A stretch of DNA of 64,000 nucleotides, taken from NCBI GenBank assembly GCA_965218625.1, contig CBDCLG010000009.1, forward strand, positions 186,001-250,000, read 5' to 3'. The stretch comes from Bin5 sp965218625 (GTDB taxonomy: Bacteria; Chloroflexota; Anaerolineae; Caldilineales; Caldilineaceae). The notes under the pieces were generated by a model. That model worked only from the letters and a program-made list of their open reading frames with translations. It ran no database searches and had not been told where the DNA came from. The stretch's first letter is position 1. Every line of letters starts with the position of its first letter. This document shows positions 8,282 through 16,689 of this stretch, piece by piece. The translations under genes and the position numbers were made by a program.

Positions 8282-9508
8282 CTATTGGTTTGCTGTCCGG
8301 GAGTCAATGAATTCGCAGATCCGTTCCATCGCCGGCCTGAGCACGTCCATACCGGGCGCGTAACAGATGCGGATCGAGCCTTCGCCGCCGTTGCCGAATG
8401 CGCTGCCGGGCGCGACGGCGACGTGCGTTTTTTGCAGCAGATCGAGGGCGAACCGGTATGAGTCGTCAACGCCTTCGAGCTGGGGGAAGAGATAGAAGGC
8501 CCCCTCCGGCTCCGGCAGGTTGACGCCCGGGGTGGCGCGCAAGAGGCCGGTTGCGAAGTCGCGCCGCTCCTGAAACTCCTCGACCATGGCCGCGATGTCA
8601 TCGTCGCCCTGGGCGATGGCGGCCTCGCCGCCGCGCTGGACCATGGTCGGCGCGTGGGAGACGATGAACTCGTTGAGCTGGGCGGCCTTCTGCACGAAAT
8701 CGGCGCGGCCAACCATCCAGCCGAGGCGCCAGCCGGTCATGCGGTAGGTCTTGGAAAAGGAGTTGACGACGATAACGGCGTCGTCGCGGGTGCAGAGCTG
8801 GAGGATGGAAGGAGCCAGCTGCCCGGCGTAGAGGGCCTGTCCCTGACCGGTGTCCGCGGCGCTGCCTGCGCTTCCACCGTAGTAAATGCGTTCGTAAACC
8901 TCATCCGCCAGGAGCCAGATGCCGTGCCGGCGGGCGAAGTCGAGCAGCGTCTGCTGTTCGGCGACGGTCGCGGTCCAGCCGAGGGGATTTGAGGGCGAGG
9001 CGTAGAGGAGGAGCCGTGTGCGCGGGGTCAGAGCGGCCTGGAGCGCGTCGAGGTCGGGCGTGAAGCGCCTGCCCCGGCGCGCCATCGGAATCTCGACGGC
9101 GCGGCCGCCGAACATCTCGACCATGGCAGAGCCGTTGGGCCAGTTCGGGCTGAGGACGAGCGCCTCGTCGCCCGGATCGATGACACACTTGATGGCGAGG
9201 TTGAGCGCCTGCACGCCGCCGGCGGCTATCTGGATCTCGGCGGCGTCGATGTCGACGGCGTGGAGCCGCCTGATCAGGCCGGCGATTGCCTCTCGGAGCG
9301 ACGGCAGTCCCTGATTGGCGGTGTAGAATGTCCAGCCCTCCTGCGCGGCCCGGTTCACCGCTTCGATGACATAGGGCGGCGTGGGCAGCGTAGACTCTCC
9401 GAACTGCAGGAAGAGCACGTCCTCCATACCGAATGCCACGTCGGCCAGGGCGCGGATGCGGGAGACCGGGACGCGCTGGGCGGAGGGTGCGAGTGGGGCT
9501 GAAGGCAT
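8282..9508 (-). CDS. pyridoxal-phosphate aminotransferase, class I/II
   Basis: A 408-residue fold-type I aminotransferase. The PLP-binding lysine lies in SFSKTYRMTGWRLGWMVG. Other landmarks are ANQGLPSLREAIAG near the N-terminus, the LADEVYERIYYGG block (Asp and Tyr contacting the cofactor) and a C-terminal EGSIRICYAPG with the carboxylate-binding arginine. The length is normal. It lies just downstream of the small conserved gene and upstream of the RraA-like gene on the same strand, and its leader carries three 13-nt repeats. Aspartate or another amino acid could be the donor; the specificity is not determinable here. Confidence 0.85.
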   Translation of the reverse strand: MPSAPLAPSAQRVPVSRIRALADVAFGMEDVLFLQFGESTLPTPPYVIEAVNRAAQEGWTFYTANQGLPSLREAIAGLIRRLHAVDIDAAEIQIAAGGVQALNLAIKCVIDPGDEALVLSPNWPNGSAMVEMFGGRAVEIPMARRGRRFTPDLDALQAALTPRTRLLLYASPSNPLGWTATVAEQQTLLDFARRHGIWLLADEVYERIYYGGSAGSAADTGQGQALYAGQLAPSILQLCTRDDAVIVVNSFSKTYRMTGWRLGWMVGRADFVQKAAQLNEFIVSHAPTMVQRGGEAAIAQGDDDIAAMVEEFQERRDFATGLLRATPGVNLPEPEGAFYLFPQLEGVDDSYRFALDLLQKTHVAVAPGSAFGNGGEGSIRICYAPGMDVLRPAMERICEFIDSRTANQ

Positions 9509-9547
9509 ACTTGGAGACCTCTTGCGCGGCGGACCGAGGGGCGGCGC

Positions 9548-9586
9548 TCAGCGGCGCTACTTAAAGGCGCCACTCAAGGGCGCCAC
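9548..9586 (-). repeat. three tandem 13-nt repeats in the aminotransferase leader
   Basis: Three contiguous 13-mers on the plus strand, TCAGCGGCGCTAC, TTAAAGGCGCCAC and TCAAGGGCGCCAC, share the core GGCGC(C/T)AC. They lie between the end of the small conserved gene and the start of the aminotransferase, so on the minus strand they belong to the latter's 5' leader. They may be a protein-binding site or simple slippage repeats. Confidence 0.6.
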
Positions 9587-9606
9587 CGCAGGTCCGTCTG
9601 AAAGGC

Positions 9607-9900
9607 TTAGTCCTGCAGGAGCGCGCGCGCGATTTCTTCCCATTCCTCTGGCAGAGAGGCGCCGCTGGCCGGTCGACTGCCGCGCCGATACCAGTGGTCG
9701 GCGTTGGGCAGGTCGCCTTCCACGCGGTGCAGATAGGCGTGCACCCAGGCCGAGCCGTTGCCGTCGGGCTGGCCCTGGAGGGCGTCGTGGGCGCCGTCCC
9801 AGTCGTTGCCGGCCTCCATCCAAAGGGCGAGCAGCGGCGCGCCGATACCGGCGGGCGGGGCGTCGTTGGACAGGCTGGCTTTGAATTCGTCGAAGGTCAT
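9607..9900 (-). CDS. small conserved hypothetical protein
   Basis: A 97-residue soluble protein, MTFDEFKASLSNDAPP..., with conserved-looking blocks LLALWMEAGNDWDGAHDAL and WVHAYLHRVEGDLPNADHWY. This pattern is familiar from short uncharacterised proteins in many bacteria. The Trp/His/Tyr-rich WVHAYLHR.EGD..NA..WY region could be a ligand or metal site. It follows the RidA gene by about 50 bp on the same strand. No function is known to me. Confidence 0.7.
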   Translation of the reverse strand: MTFDEFKASLSNDAPPAGIGAPLLALWMEAGNDWDGAHDALQGQPDGNGSAWVHAYLHRVEGDLPNADHWYRRGSRPASGASLPEEWEEIARALLQD

Positions 9901-9950
9901 GTCGTTCTCCTGGTTCGTATGGCTGTTATCGCTGGGCGCGGCACCTGCAC

Positions 9951-10331
9951 CTATTCGGGCACGACCGCGATGCAGTCGGCTGAGATCAGGGTGCCGGGCA
10001 GCTGGCAGCCGAGCGTAGTGCGGGCCGGGTAGGGTTTGGTGACGTACTGCTGGTAGACCTCGTTCATTTCGGCAAAGTCGTTGAGGTCGGCCAGATAGAT
10101 GCCGACTTTTGTCACATGCTCCCAGGAGGTGCCGGCTGCCTCCAGCAGGATGGTGAGGTTATCGAAGACGCGCGCGGCCTGCTCGCGGAAGCCGCCTTCG
10201 ACCCGCTTGCCGGTGGCGGGGTCGAGAGGGCCCTGGCTGGCGATGTAGGCGACCGGCCCGTCGGCGACGATGCCCTGGGAATAGATGCCGGCGGGCTTGG
10301 CGCCCTTGTCGGTGTAGACTTCCTTACGCAT
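9951..10331 (-). CDS. RidA/YjgF/Rid-family deaminase
   Basis: A 126-residue protein of the RidA family, which hydrolyses reactive enamine/imine intermediates produced by PLP enzymes such as threonine dehydratase. The signature is present: GPVAYIASQGPLDPATGK near the N-terminus and the C-terminal KPYPARTTLGCQLPG, whose arginine binds the carboxylate of the imino acid. Length and domain arrangement are standard. It sits beside an aminotransferase gene, in keeping with a clean-up role for PLP-derived products; catabolic Rid paralogues are an alternative. Confidence 0.85.
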   Translation of the reverse strand: MRKEVYTDKGAKPAGIYSQGIVADGPVAYIASQGPLDPATGKRVEGGFREQAARVFDNLTILLEAAGTSWEHVTKVGIYLADLNDFAEMNEVYQQYVTKPYPARTTLGCQLPGTLISADCIAVVPE

Positions 10332-10416
10332 TCGAACTGTCTCCCCTCTCTGTATTGCTGTGCGGGTGGGCGGACATTTGTTTGTGGGATATCGGCAAAT
10401 GACCCAATTAAGGATT

Positions 10417-10683
10417 CTATCGAATCAGCTTGTCATACTCGCCGTGTGGTCCGATCCAAAACCAGACCAACCCTTCCCCACCTTCGACAGCGACTGCGCG
10501 ATAATTGATACCCACTCTCACAGACCAGAATCTGCCGACCTTTTTCAAGCGTAATGATGGATGTCTCGCATCGCGCTTGAGCAGTCCAAAATTCCTGTCT
10601 GCCAAGTCCTGGATATTCTGCGGCAGTCTTCGATAACATTGCCAGAACGACGGGTTCGCGAAATGTCTTACAGTTCTTTGCAA
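10417..10683 (-). CDS. RelE/ParE-type toxin
   Basis: An 88-residue basic protein with the RelE/ParE look: an N-terminal helical part (RHFANPSFWQCYRRLPQNIQ), RHPSLRLKKVGRFWSVRVG, NYRAVAV and a C-terminal GLVWFWIGPHGEYDKLI. It overlaps the 3' end of the upstream small gene by 16 bp, the usual antitoxin-toxin arrangement. Members act as mRNA interferases or gyrase poisons; which applies here is not visible. The length is complete. Confidence 0.75.
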   Translation of the reverse strand: MQRTVRHFANPSFWQCYRRLPQNIQDLADRNFGLLKRDARHPSLRLKKVGRFWSVRVGINYRAVAVEGGEGLVWFWIGPHGEYDKLIR

Positions 10684-10874
10684 TTTCCAGCCCGCAAGTC
10701 GGCAATGGCTTGGTCGGCAAGCTCGTCCAGTTTCCCTGACTTCACGTCATCTTCAAACTGTTTATCCCACATTTCTGCCTCAAACTCTTCGAACCACTTT
10801 CTGAAGCGGGCCAGTTCCTGTGAGGAGAGTTGAGAAACTGCGGACTGGAGCTCTTTTGCTGTGTGGACAGACAT
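10668..10874 (-). CDS. antitoxin partner of the RelE/ParE toxin
   Basis: A 68-residue acidic, mostly helical protein (MSVHTAKELQSAVSQLSSQE...; FRKWFEEFEAEMWDKQFEDD) directly upstream of and overlapping the toxin gene. The ATG at 10874 is preceded by AAAGGA. The region EDDVKSGKLDELADQAIADL resembles toxin-wrapping C-terminal helices of small antitoxins. No classical DNA-binding domain is obvious in the first 25 residues, so autoregulation would need the complex. The assignment rests mainly on gene arrangement and size. Confidence 0.65.
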   Translation of the reverse strand: MSVHTAKELQSAVSQLSSQELARFRKWFEEFEAEMWDKQFEDDVKSGKLDELADQAIADLRAGNCKEL

Positions 10875-10916
10875 AGTCTTTCCTTTGACTTTTCCTTCTA
10901 TTCGACGTTCTTTCAA

Positions 10917-10929
10917 CAACAGGCTGTTG
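10917..10929. promoter_or_regulatory. 6-bp palindrome upstream of the toxin-antitoxin pair
   Basis: CAACAG-G-CTGTTG is a perfect inverted repeat 43 bp before the antitoxin ATG, in the 97-bp gap that must carry the promoter of the pair. It could be the operator for the toxin-antitoxin complex. A 6+6 bp match is short, so this is only suggestive. Confidence 0.25.
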
Positions 10930-10971
10930 CCCCATCCATGCTTTGGGTCCCGGCTTACGGCTCGATGAGGC

Positions 10972-11547
10972 CTAGTTGCCTGGCTGCGCGGCCCGAATTC
11001 GCGGCGACCACCGGCTCTTGATGAAGGAAAGCACGGCCCAGATCTCGGCGTCGCTGAGCTGCTCTTCAAACCCTATCATGTTGCTCTTGTAACCGCCACC
11101 GACGAAGGCCGTCGTGCCGTACTTGGTGATGTCGAACAGCATCTGGTCAGGGTGGTGCCAGGTGTGGCCGCTGGCGTCGTGGGGCGGGGCGGGAAGAAAG
11201 CCGTTTTCATCGCGCCGGCGCCAGTTCGGCTGCCCTTCGAGATCGACACCGTGGCAGGAGGCGCAATATTGCTGGTAGAGCGTCTCGCCCTGCGCAACCA
11301 GGTGGGGATTGGAGGAGTCGGCTGCCTGCACGGAACCTTCTTCCGCGGGCGCCGTCGCGGCCGTCGCGGCGGCCGGTGTATCGGTCGGCGCGGGAGCAGG
11401 CGTGTCGGTCGGCGCAGCCGCCGTCTCCCCGGCAGGCGGTTCACCCGCCGGCCCCTGTCCTTCGTCTTCAAGGCCGAACATCGTGCATCCGAAGAGGGCC
11501 AGCGCGGCAATCAGGACCGCGGCGAGCGGCGCCAGCCCGCGTTTCAT
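10972..11547 (-). CDS. cytochrome c lipoprotein
   Basis: A 191-residue exported lipoprotein. The signal peptide (residues 1-20) ends in the lipobox LFGC. A Thr/Pro/Ala-rich linker of about 60 residues follows, then one c-type heme domain. The heme site is CASCH and the distal methionine is probably in YKSNMIGFEEQLSD, followed by the typical C-terminal helix EIWAVLSFIKSRW. It would be an extracytoplasmic electron carrier. Its stop is 2 bp from the start region of the dipeptidase gene upstream, so they are probably one transcript. Redox partner unknown. Confidence 0.85.
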   Translation of the reverse strand: MKRGLAPLAAVLIAALALFGCTMFGLEDEGQGPAGEPPAGETAAAPTDTPAPAPTDTPAAATAATAPAEEGSVQAADSSNPHLVAQGETLYQQYCASCHGVDLEGQPNWRRRDENGFLPAPPHDASGHTWHHPDQMLFDITKYGTTAFVGGGYKSNMIGFEEQLSDAEIWAVLSFIKSRWSPRIRAAQPGN

Positions 11548-11549
11548 CG

Positions 11550-12620
11550 CTAGTCTCCCAGCGCGTCGCGCAACAGCCGCAGCCAGTTGCCGTGACAGAT
11601 GGCGGCAATGTCTGCGTCGGCGTAACCGTGCGCCCGCAGCAGATCGGGGATGCGCTGCAGGTCGGCGATTGTGTCGAGGTCGGCGGGGGACTGCTCGCGA
11701 CCGAAGCCGCCGTCAAGGTCGGTGCCGATGGCGATGTTGTCGGCGTTGCCGGCCAGCTCGCAGATGTGGTCAACGTGGGGGACGATATCTTCCAGGATGA
11801 TGTCGTAGTTCCAGGCCTGGCCCGCCTGCCATTTCGTGGACACCATCCACACGTCGAACGCCATGCCGATGACGCCGCCGCGTTCGATGATCGCGCGCAG
11901 CTGCTCTTCGCTGAACTGGCGCTGGTGTGGGACGACGGCGCGGCAGTTGTTGTGGCTGGCCAGGACGGGTCCGTTGAAGATCTCCAGGGCCTGCCAGAAG
12001 GCCTGGTCGGACAGGTGCGTCAGGTCGAGCATGATGCCTACCCGTTCCATCTCGCGCAGGAGGTCCGGTCCCATCTCACCGAGGCCGAGTTCGGTGCCGG
12101 TGCCTCCGGCGTAGCGGCAGGGGCCGTAGTGCGCGGGGCCAATCGCGCGCAGGCCGGCAGCGTGCCAAGCCTCGACGTGTTCGGGGGAGAGGATTGGGTC
12201 GGCCCCCTCCATCGACAGGAAAAATCCGAGTGGGGGCTCGTCGCCGCCCGTCTGATCAAAGGCGGTCCAGTCGCGCCAGTGGCCGTCGAGCTGGGCGCGG
12301 GTGGTGATAGTGCGCACGATGCCCTGGTCTTCGAGGGCGCGGTAGTAGGCCAGGTGTCCCTGGGCGATGGCGCAGGCCTGGGTGGCGTGGTCGTAGTCGA
12401 TATTGGGGGCGGGGCGTCCGGTCGAACGGGCGATGGCGGTGGCAAAGGAGAGCGCGATCCGCCCCTGGCGCATCTCGGGGAAGGCGACCGTGCCCACCCC
12501 CATCCCTTTGCCGCCGTCCGCTTTTTCTGTGGCGCGGATCGTATAGACCGATCGCGTCAGATCGCGGTTGCCCTGGAGCGCGTTCATGGCCAGGTCGAGG
12601 TGGGCATCGATCAGAAGCAT
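11550..12620 (-). CDS. membrane dipeptidase family protein (peptidase M19)
   Basis: A 356-residue zinc-dependent M19 (renal-dipeptidase-like) enzyme. Metal-ligand landmarks are DAHLDLAMNALQGN at the N-terminus, FFLSMEGADPI with the bridging glutamate, LDLTHLSDQAF and SHNNCRAV with the later histidines, and GTDLDGGFG. The length is typical. M19 enzymes hydrolyse dipeptides with little selectivity, sometimes with D-residues or beta-lactams. There is no signal peptide, so it is probably cytoplasmic despite the family name. Confidence 0.9.
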   Translation of the reverse strand: MLLIDAHLDLAMNALQGNRDLTRSVYTIRATEKADGGKGMGVGTVAFPEMRQGRIALSFATAIARSTGRPAPNIDYDHATQACAIAQGHLAYYRALEDQGIVRTITTRAQLDGHWRDWTAFDQTGGDEPPLGFFLSMEGADPILSPEHVEAWHAAGLRAIGPAHYGPCRYAGGTGTELGLGEMGPDLLREMERVGIMLDLTHLSDQAFWQALEIFNGPVLASHNNCRAVVPHQRQFSEEQLRAIIERGGVIGMAFDVWMVSTKWQAGQAWNYDIILEDIVPHVDHICELAGNADNIAIGTDLDGGFGREQSPADLDTIADLQRIPDLLRAHGYADADIAAICHGNWLRLLRDALGD

Positions 12621-12761
12621 GGGGAACTCCGGCGTTTACGGGTGCTAGAGATAGAGCGGGGCTATGGGGGCCGCTTGAGGGAGGGGCAGTTGTTGCCGCA
12701 TCCTGGCGCCGGCGGCCGCCGAACGCGCAGGCGCGGCGCTCAAAGATCGTGCTCTTCCGTC

Positions 12762-13679
12762 TCAGGCGGCACCGGTCAGTTCTGCGGGTATCTGCAGCTG
12801 GCGCTCGACATGCAGACCGGCCGGGTCGAGCACGGCGACCCCGTCTTCGCCGCCGGCATAGATGCGGTCGTTGACTTCCAGCATGCAAAGGGCAGGCTGG
12901 CTACCGCCAATAGGTGACCATGCGACGCCGTCTGCCGAGCGCCACAACTGGGTGTCGTCGCTCAGCAACCAGTTAGCCTGGTCGTCACCGGAGGGCGCGG
13001 ACGTGACGGCGACAAGGGCATTCACCTGCTCCGGCGCGCCCTCCACCACGGTGAAGCTGCGTCCGCCGTCAGTCGACTGCCAGAGCCCGTCGGTTTCGGT
13101 CCCGGCCAGGACCTGGCCGCTGCAGTGCACGTCCGGCGCGACCGCGACGGTCTGGTAGGCGGCATCGGCAGAGAGGCTGCGTTTCCACCCGAGACCGGCA
13201 TTGGGGGAGCGGTAGATGCCCTCCTCGGTTCCGGCGAAGACGACCTGCCAACGTGGCCAGGCGCTCTCCTCCATGGGTGGGGCCCATGTCAGCGTGAGGA
13301 CGGTGAGGTTTTGCAGACCGAAGTTGACCGGCATCCAGCGGATGCCGCGATCGCGGCTGCGCAAAACGCCGTCGCCTTCGCTGCCGGCGAGGAGCACGCC
13401 GGAGTCGTCGTAGTCGGGTGCGGCCGAAAAGGTGAGGACTGCGGCCTCCGCGCCTTCGCGCCAGGCGGCCTGCCACTGTTCCGCACTGTTGAGGAGGTAG
13501 GCGATGCCAAAGGGCGCGCCGCCGGTGAAGATGCGGTCATCGAGGGCGCAGGCGGCGGTCAGTCTTTCCATGGGCTGGGGCGCCGGCGTCAACTCGTCTT
13601 CGCCCAGGGTGAAGAGCCCGTAGGGACCGGCGGCCCATATACTGCCGTCATATTCTGAAAGGGAAAGGATTATCGACAT
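12762..13679 (-). CDS. beta-propeller protein with BNR/YCF48-like repeats
   Basis: A 305-residue protein made of repeated blades: SEYDGSIWAAGPYGLF; LLAGSEGDGVLRSRDRGIRW; FAGTEEGIYRSPNAGLGWKR; LAGTETDGLWQSTDGGRSF; LSDDTQLWRSADGVAW. The recurring [RQ]S.D.G..W pattern is an Asp-box-like repeat. There is no signal peptide or membrane helix, so it appears cytoplasmic. It precedes the dipeptidase gene on the same strand. No catalytic residues can be recognised; a scaffold or sensor role is possible. Confidence 0.7.
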   Translation of the reverse strand: MSIILSLSEYDGSIWAAGPYGLFTLGEDELTPAPQPMERLTAACALDDRIFTGGAPFGIAYLLNSAEQWQAAWREGAEAAVLTFSAAPDYDDSGVLLAGSEGDGVLRSRDRGIRWMPVNFGLQNLTVLTLTWAPPMEESAWPRWQVVFAGTEEGIYRSPNAGLGWKRSLSADAAYQTVAVAPDVHCSGQVLAGTETDGLWQSTDGGRSFTVVEGAPEQVNALVAVTSAPSGDDQANWLLSDDTQLWRSADGVAWSPIGGSQPALCMLEVNDRIYAGGEDGVAVLDPAGLHVERQLQIPAELTGAA

Positions 13680-13796
13680 GTTTGCTCTTTACTTTGAGTG
13701 ATTGGAGAGACCGTCGGCGTGCGGCGGTAAGAGTTCAGCATGCTGCTTTATGGGATAGCCCGCTTTGCTCGTGCGCGGCCTGGCTACTGAGAGAGG

Positions 13797-15425
13797 CTAC
13801 GGTTCCATGCTTTGGGTAGGATCTTTATGGTAAACGATCGTGTTGGTGCCGAGGGCCATGAGGGCGCCGCTGACGGCGGTCTCGAGAACAGCCGACTGGA
13901 CGCCGGTTACGTCGATGAGCCCGGTCTCGCGGGCGTCGACGATTTCCTTGCCGAAGACGTCGTAGGCGTAGCCCGGGCCGGCCTCCTCAAGGTGGATGGC
14001 GGCCACGGATGGAGACTCGATGCCGGCATTTTTTACGATCTGCAGGAAGGGCGCGTCGAGGGCGTCGCGCAGAACCTTGACACCGAAGTTTTCGTCGCCC
14101 TCCAGCTCCAGTTCATCGAGCGCGCGGCGGGCGTGGACAAAGGCTGCGCCGCCGCCGGCTACGACGCCGGTCTTGTGTGCCAGAGAGACGGCGGTGAGGG
14201 CCCGCTCCGACAGCCCGGAGAGGATGTCGCGTTCCTGCTTGAGATTGGTGCCAACTTTGAGCACGCCCATGCCGCCGGTGAGGGCGGCCAGCCGGTTGAT
14301 GATGTCGGAGCGCTCGTCGTCGTCGACGCGCAGCCCTTCAAGCCGGAGGCGCAGCTGGTCGACCGTTTCCTGGACCGCGGCGGTGCGACTCTGGTACGGT
14401 TGCAGCTGCATCGTTTTGCGGTCTACCTGCACGCGCATCGCCTCGCCCAGGTCGGCCTCGGTGGCCTTGGCGGCGTAGGCGTAGTAGTTGCGGCCGAGGA
14501 TTGTGGCGCCGGTCAGCGTGGTCAGGTCGCGGAAAGCCATGCGTCGCGGGTCGCCGATCTCTTTCATCTGGACGCCGAGGATCGAGATCTTTTTCTTCTC
14601 CTCGGTCTGATTGCGCACCATGACGTGGAGCGCCTCTTCCTTGAAATGGGAGCCGATGATCACGAGCGACTTCTTGCCGGTCTTCATCGCGGCCTCGATC
14701 AGCGCAATCGTTTCGTCGGCCTGGGACATCGTGTCATCAACCACCGCGATGGTGGAGTCGCCGTAGATGGCCCATTTGCGGATCGGGTCGGTGTAGAGAT
14801 GGAAGCTGGCGATTTCGGCCTTGTAGTTGGCGCCGGCGTGGTATTCGCGCGCCAGGAAGGGCGAGACGTACTTTTCGACGGAGACGCGTGCATCGGCGCC
14901 GAGGAGATAGCTGAGCTCGCCTATGGTGGCGGCCAGGTCGCGGTCCTTGACGACGGTGAGGGCGACGAGGGCGAGGTCATTCTCGGTTTCGACGGGAATG
15001 GCTATCTTTTCGAGGTGGGCGCCCACAGTTGCGGTGGCGGCGCGCAGGCCGATCTCCAGCTCGCGATAGCCGATGCCGGCGGTCATCATCTTGAGCGTCT
15101 GGCGGTAGATGTCGCGGGTGAGGAGGGCGGTTGCGGTGCCGCCGTCGCCGACCTGGCCGGCGATGCGCCAGATGATGTGGCGCATAAGCATGGCGCCGAC
15201 GTCGATGAGAGGGTCGCCGAGGCTGAGAATACGGCGCACGGCGGTAGCGGCGTCATCGAGCAACTCGGGCCCGCGGGTGCCGTCCCTTTCGTTGATGACA
15301 TGTCCGCCGACCGGCCCGAGGGTCGGGGCCAGCAGGTCGGCGATGGCGTTAATGCCGTTGCTCAGATTTTCGTGCGTCTCCTCCGGGCCGGCGACCGCAG
15401 CCTTGTGATGTTTAATCTGTTCCAA
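13797..15425 (-). CDS. divergent GroEL-like chaperonin (Cpn60/TCP-1 family)
   Basis: A 542-residue protein, taken from TTG 15425 (GAGG seven bases before it), close to the 548 residues of GroEL. The equatorial parts are recognisable: LLAPTLGPVGG, QVGDGGTATALL for the ATP loop and GVVAGGG near residue 420. The apical middle matches GroEL around SLVIIGSHFKEEALHVMV and GDPRRMAFRDLTTLTGATIL. By eye, D58 and D94 match catalytic-site D52 and D87 of GroEL. The position of D398, essential for ATP hydrolysis, is R408. No GroES gene is adjacent. It is a side-branch chaperonin with probably altered ATPase. Confidence 0.8.
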   Translation of the reverse strand: MEQIKHHKAAVAGPEETHENLSNGINAIADLLAPTLGPVGGHVINERDGTRGPELLDDAATAVRRILSLGDPLIDVGAMLMRHIIWRIAGQVGDGGTATALLTRDIYRQTLKMMTAGIGYRELEIGLRAATATVGAHLEKIAIPVETENDLALVALTVVKDRDLAATIGELSYLLGADARVSVEKYVSPFLAREYHAGANYKAEIASFHLYTDPIRKWAIYGDSTIAVVDDTMSQADETIALIEAAMKTGKKSLVIIGSHFKEEALHVMVRNQTEEKKKISILGVQMKEIGDPRRMAFRDLTTLTGATILGRNYYAYAAKATEADLGEAMRVQVDRKTMQLQPYQSRTAAVQETVDQLRLRLEGLRVDDDERSDIINRLAALTGGMGVLKVGTNLKQERDILSGLSERALTAVSLAHKTGVVAGGGAAFVHARRALDELELEGDENFGVKVLRDALDAPFLQIVKNAGIESPSVAAIHLEEAGPGYAYDVFGKEIVDARETGLIDVTGVQSAVLETAVSGALMALGTNTIVYHKDPTQSMEP

Positions 15426-15510
15426 CTTTGCACCTCGACAATCTGATGAATGCTGATTGGTGTGAAGTTGCCCAATTATCGGTTGGGTGTGTGATTGGCT
15501 GTCAAGCCGA

Positions 15511-16689
15511 TCAGGCCCACAGGTGTGCGTATTTAAGTCCGCTGCCGGTGTTGAACAGGACGACAGTTTCATCGCCGCGCAGCCAGCCTGATTCCAGCAG
15601 CTCAATCTGGGCGGCGAGCGTGGCCGCGCCCTCGGGGCAGGGGAAGACGCCGGTGCACTTGCCGATGCGTCTGGCGCTGCGCAGCATAACGTCGTCCTCG
15701 ACGGCAACGGCGGTGCCGCCGCTCTCGCGCACGGCCCGGAGCATCAGAAAGTCGCCGACGGCGGAGGGTACGCGCAGGCCGTCGGCGAGCGAATGCGCTC
15801 CCTCCCAGGGTTCGGCGAACTCGGTCCCCTGCTCCATGGCGCGCACGATCGGCGCGCAACCGCTGCTCTGGACGCTGACCATGCGTGGCCGTTTGCTGCC
15901 GATCAGGCCGAGCTGCTCCATTTCGTCGAAGGCTTTCCACATCCCCACGAGGCCGGTCCCGCCGCCGGTCGGGTAGAAGATCACGTCGGGCAGGCGCCAG
16001 CCGAGCTGTTCCCAGATCTCGTAGCCCATCGTCTTTTTGCCTTCGATTCGGTACGGCTCTTTGAGCGTGCTGACGTCGAACCAGCCGTTCTGCGCGACCT
16101 TCTCGCGCATTTTGGCGCCGCAGTCGGTGATCAGGCCGTCAACGAGGGTGACCTCCGCGCCCAGGTTGCTGCATTCGACGCGAAATGCGGCAGGCACATC
16201 CTGCGGCATGTAGACGTGGGCGGGCAGCCCGACTTTGGCGGCGTAGGCGCTCATCGCGCCGGCTGCGTTGCCGGCGCTTGGGATGGCCAGCTCCGCCGCG
16301 CCGAGCTCGAAGGCGCGGCCGACAGCCATCGCCAGGCCCCGGGCCTTGAAGCTGCCGGTGGGGTTGAGGGACTCGTCTTTTATCAGCGTATTGGGACAGC
16401 CGATCTCTTCGCCGAGGGCCCGGGCGTGCACGAGAGGCGTCCAGCCTTCGCCGAGCTTGAGCTGCGCGGCCCGCGTCCGAATCGGCAACACCTCTTCGTA
16501 GCGCCACAGCGAGGATTCCCGTTCTGCCAGCGAGTCGCGCGTCAGGGTCTGGGCGGCTTTGGCCAGGTCGTAGCGGGCAAGCAGCGGCTTTTCGCAGGCG
16601 GGGCACAGGTTCATCAGCCGGTCGGCTTCGTACTCTTCGCCGCAGCGGCTGCAGGAGAGATGTGTGAGCGTCGAACGGGTTGCAGTCAT
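15511..16689 (-). CDS. thrC: threonine synthase
   Basis: About 392 residues from ATG 16689. It converts O-phosphohomoserine to threonine with PLP. An N-terminal zinc-ribbon-like segment (CSRCGEEYEADRLMNLCPAC) is followed by a fold-type II PLP domain. The PLP lysine is in NPTGSFKARGLAMAV, and the phosphate loop may be in YPTGGGTGLVGM. The C-terminal NTGSGLKYAHLW fits the family. An earlier in-frame start (16830) exists, but the added residues look random. The cysteate-synthase and diaminopropionate-type relatives remain a minor alternative. Confidence 0.85.
   Translation of the reverse strand: MTATRSTLTHLSCSRCGEEYEADRLMNLCPACEKPLLARYDLAKAAQTLTRDSLAERESSLWRYEEVLPIRTRAAQLKLGEGWTPLVHARALGEEIGCPNTLIKDESLNPTGSFKARGLAMAVGRAFELGAAELAIPSAGNAAGAMSAYAAKVGLPAHVYMPQDVPAAFRVECSNLGAEVTLVDGLITDCGAKMREKVAQNGWFDVSTLKEPYRIEGKKTMGYEIWEQLGWRLPDVIFYPTGGGTGLVGMWKAFDEMEQLGLIGSKRPRMVSVQSSGCAPIVRAMEQGTEFAEPWEGAHSLADGLRVPSAVGDFLMLRAVRESGGTAVAVEDDVMLRSARRIGKCTGVFPCPEGAATLAAQIELLESGWLRGDETVVLFNTGSGLKYAHLWA

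Noticed and set aside
11376..12917. Long plus-strand open frame of 513 codons
   Set aside because: Antisense to the cytochrome c and M19 dipeptidase genes, whose metal and heme motifs are unmistakable.
13812..15446. Long plus-strand open frame of 544 codons
   Set aside because: It is the antisense shadow of the chaperonin gene; the minus strand has clear GroEL motifs and a good start, while the plus translation has a compositionally odd Gly/Val/Asp-rich sequence.
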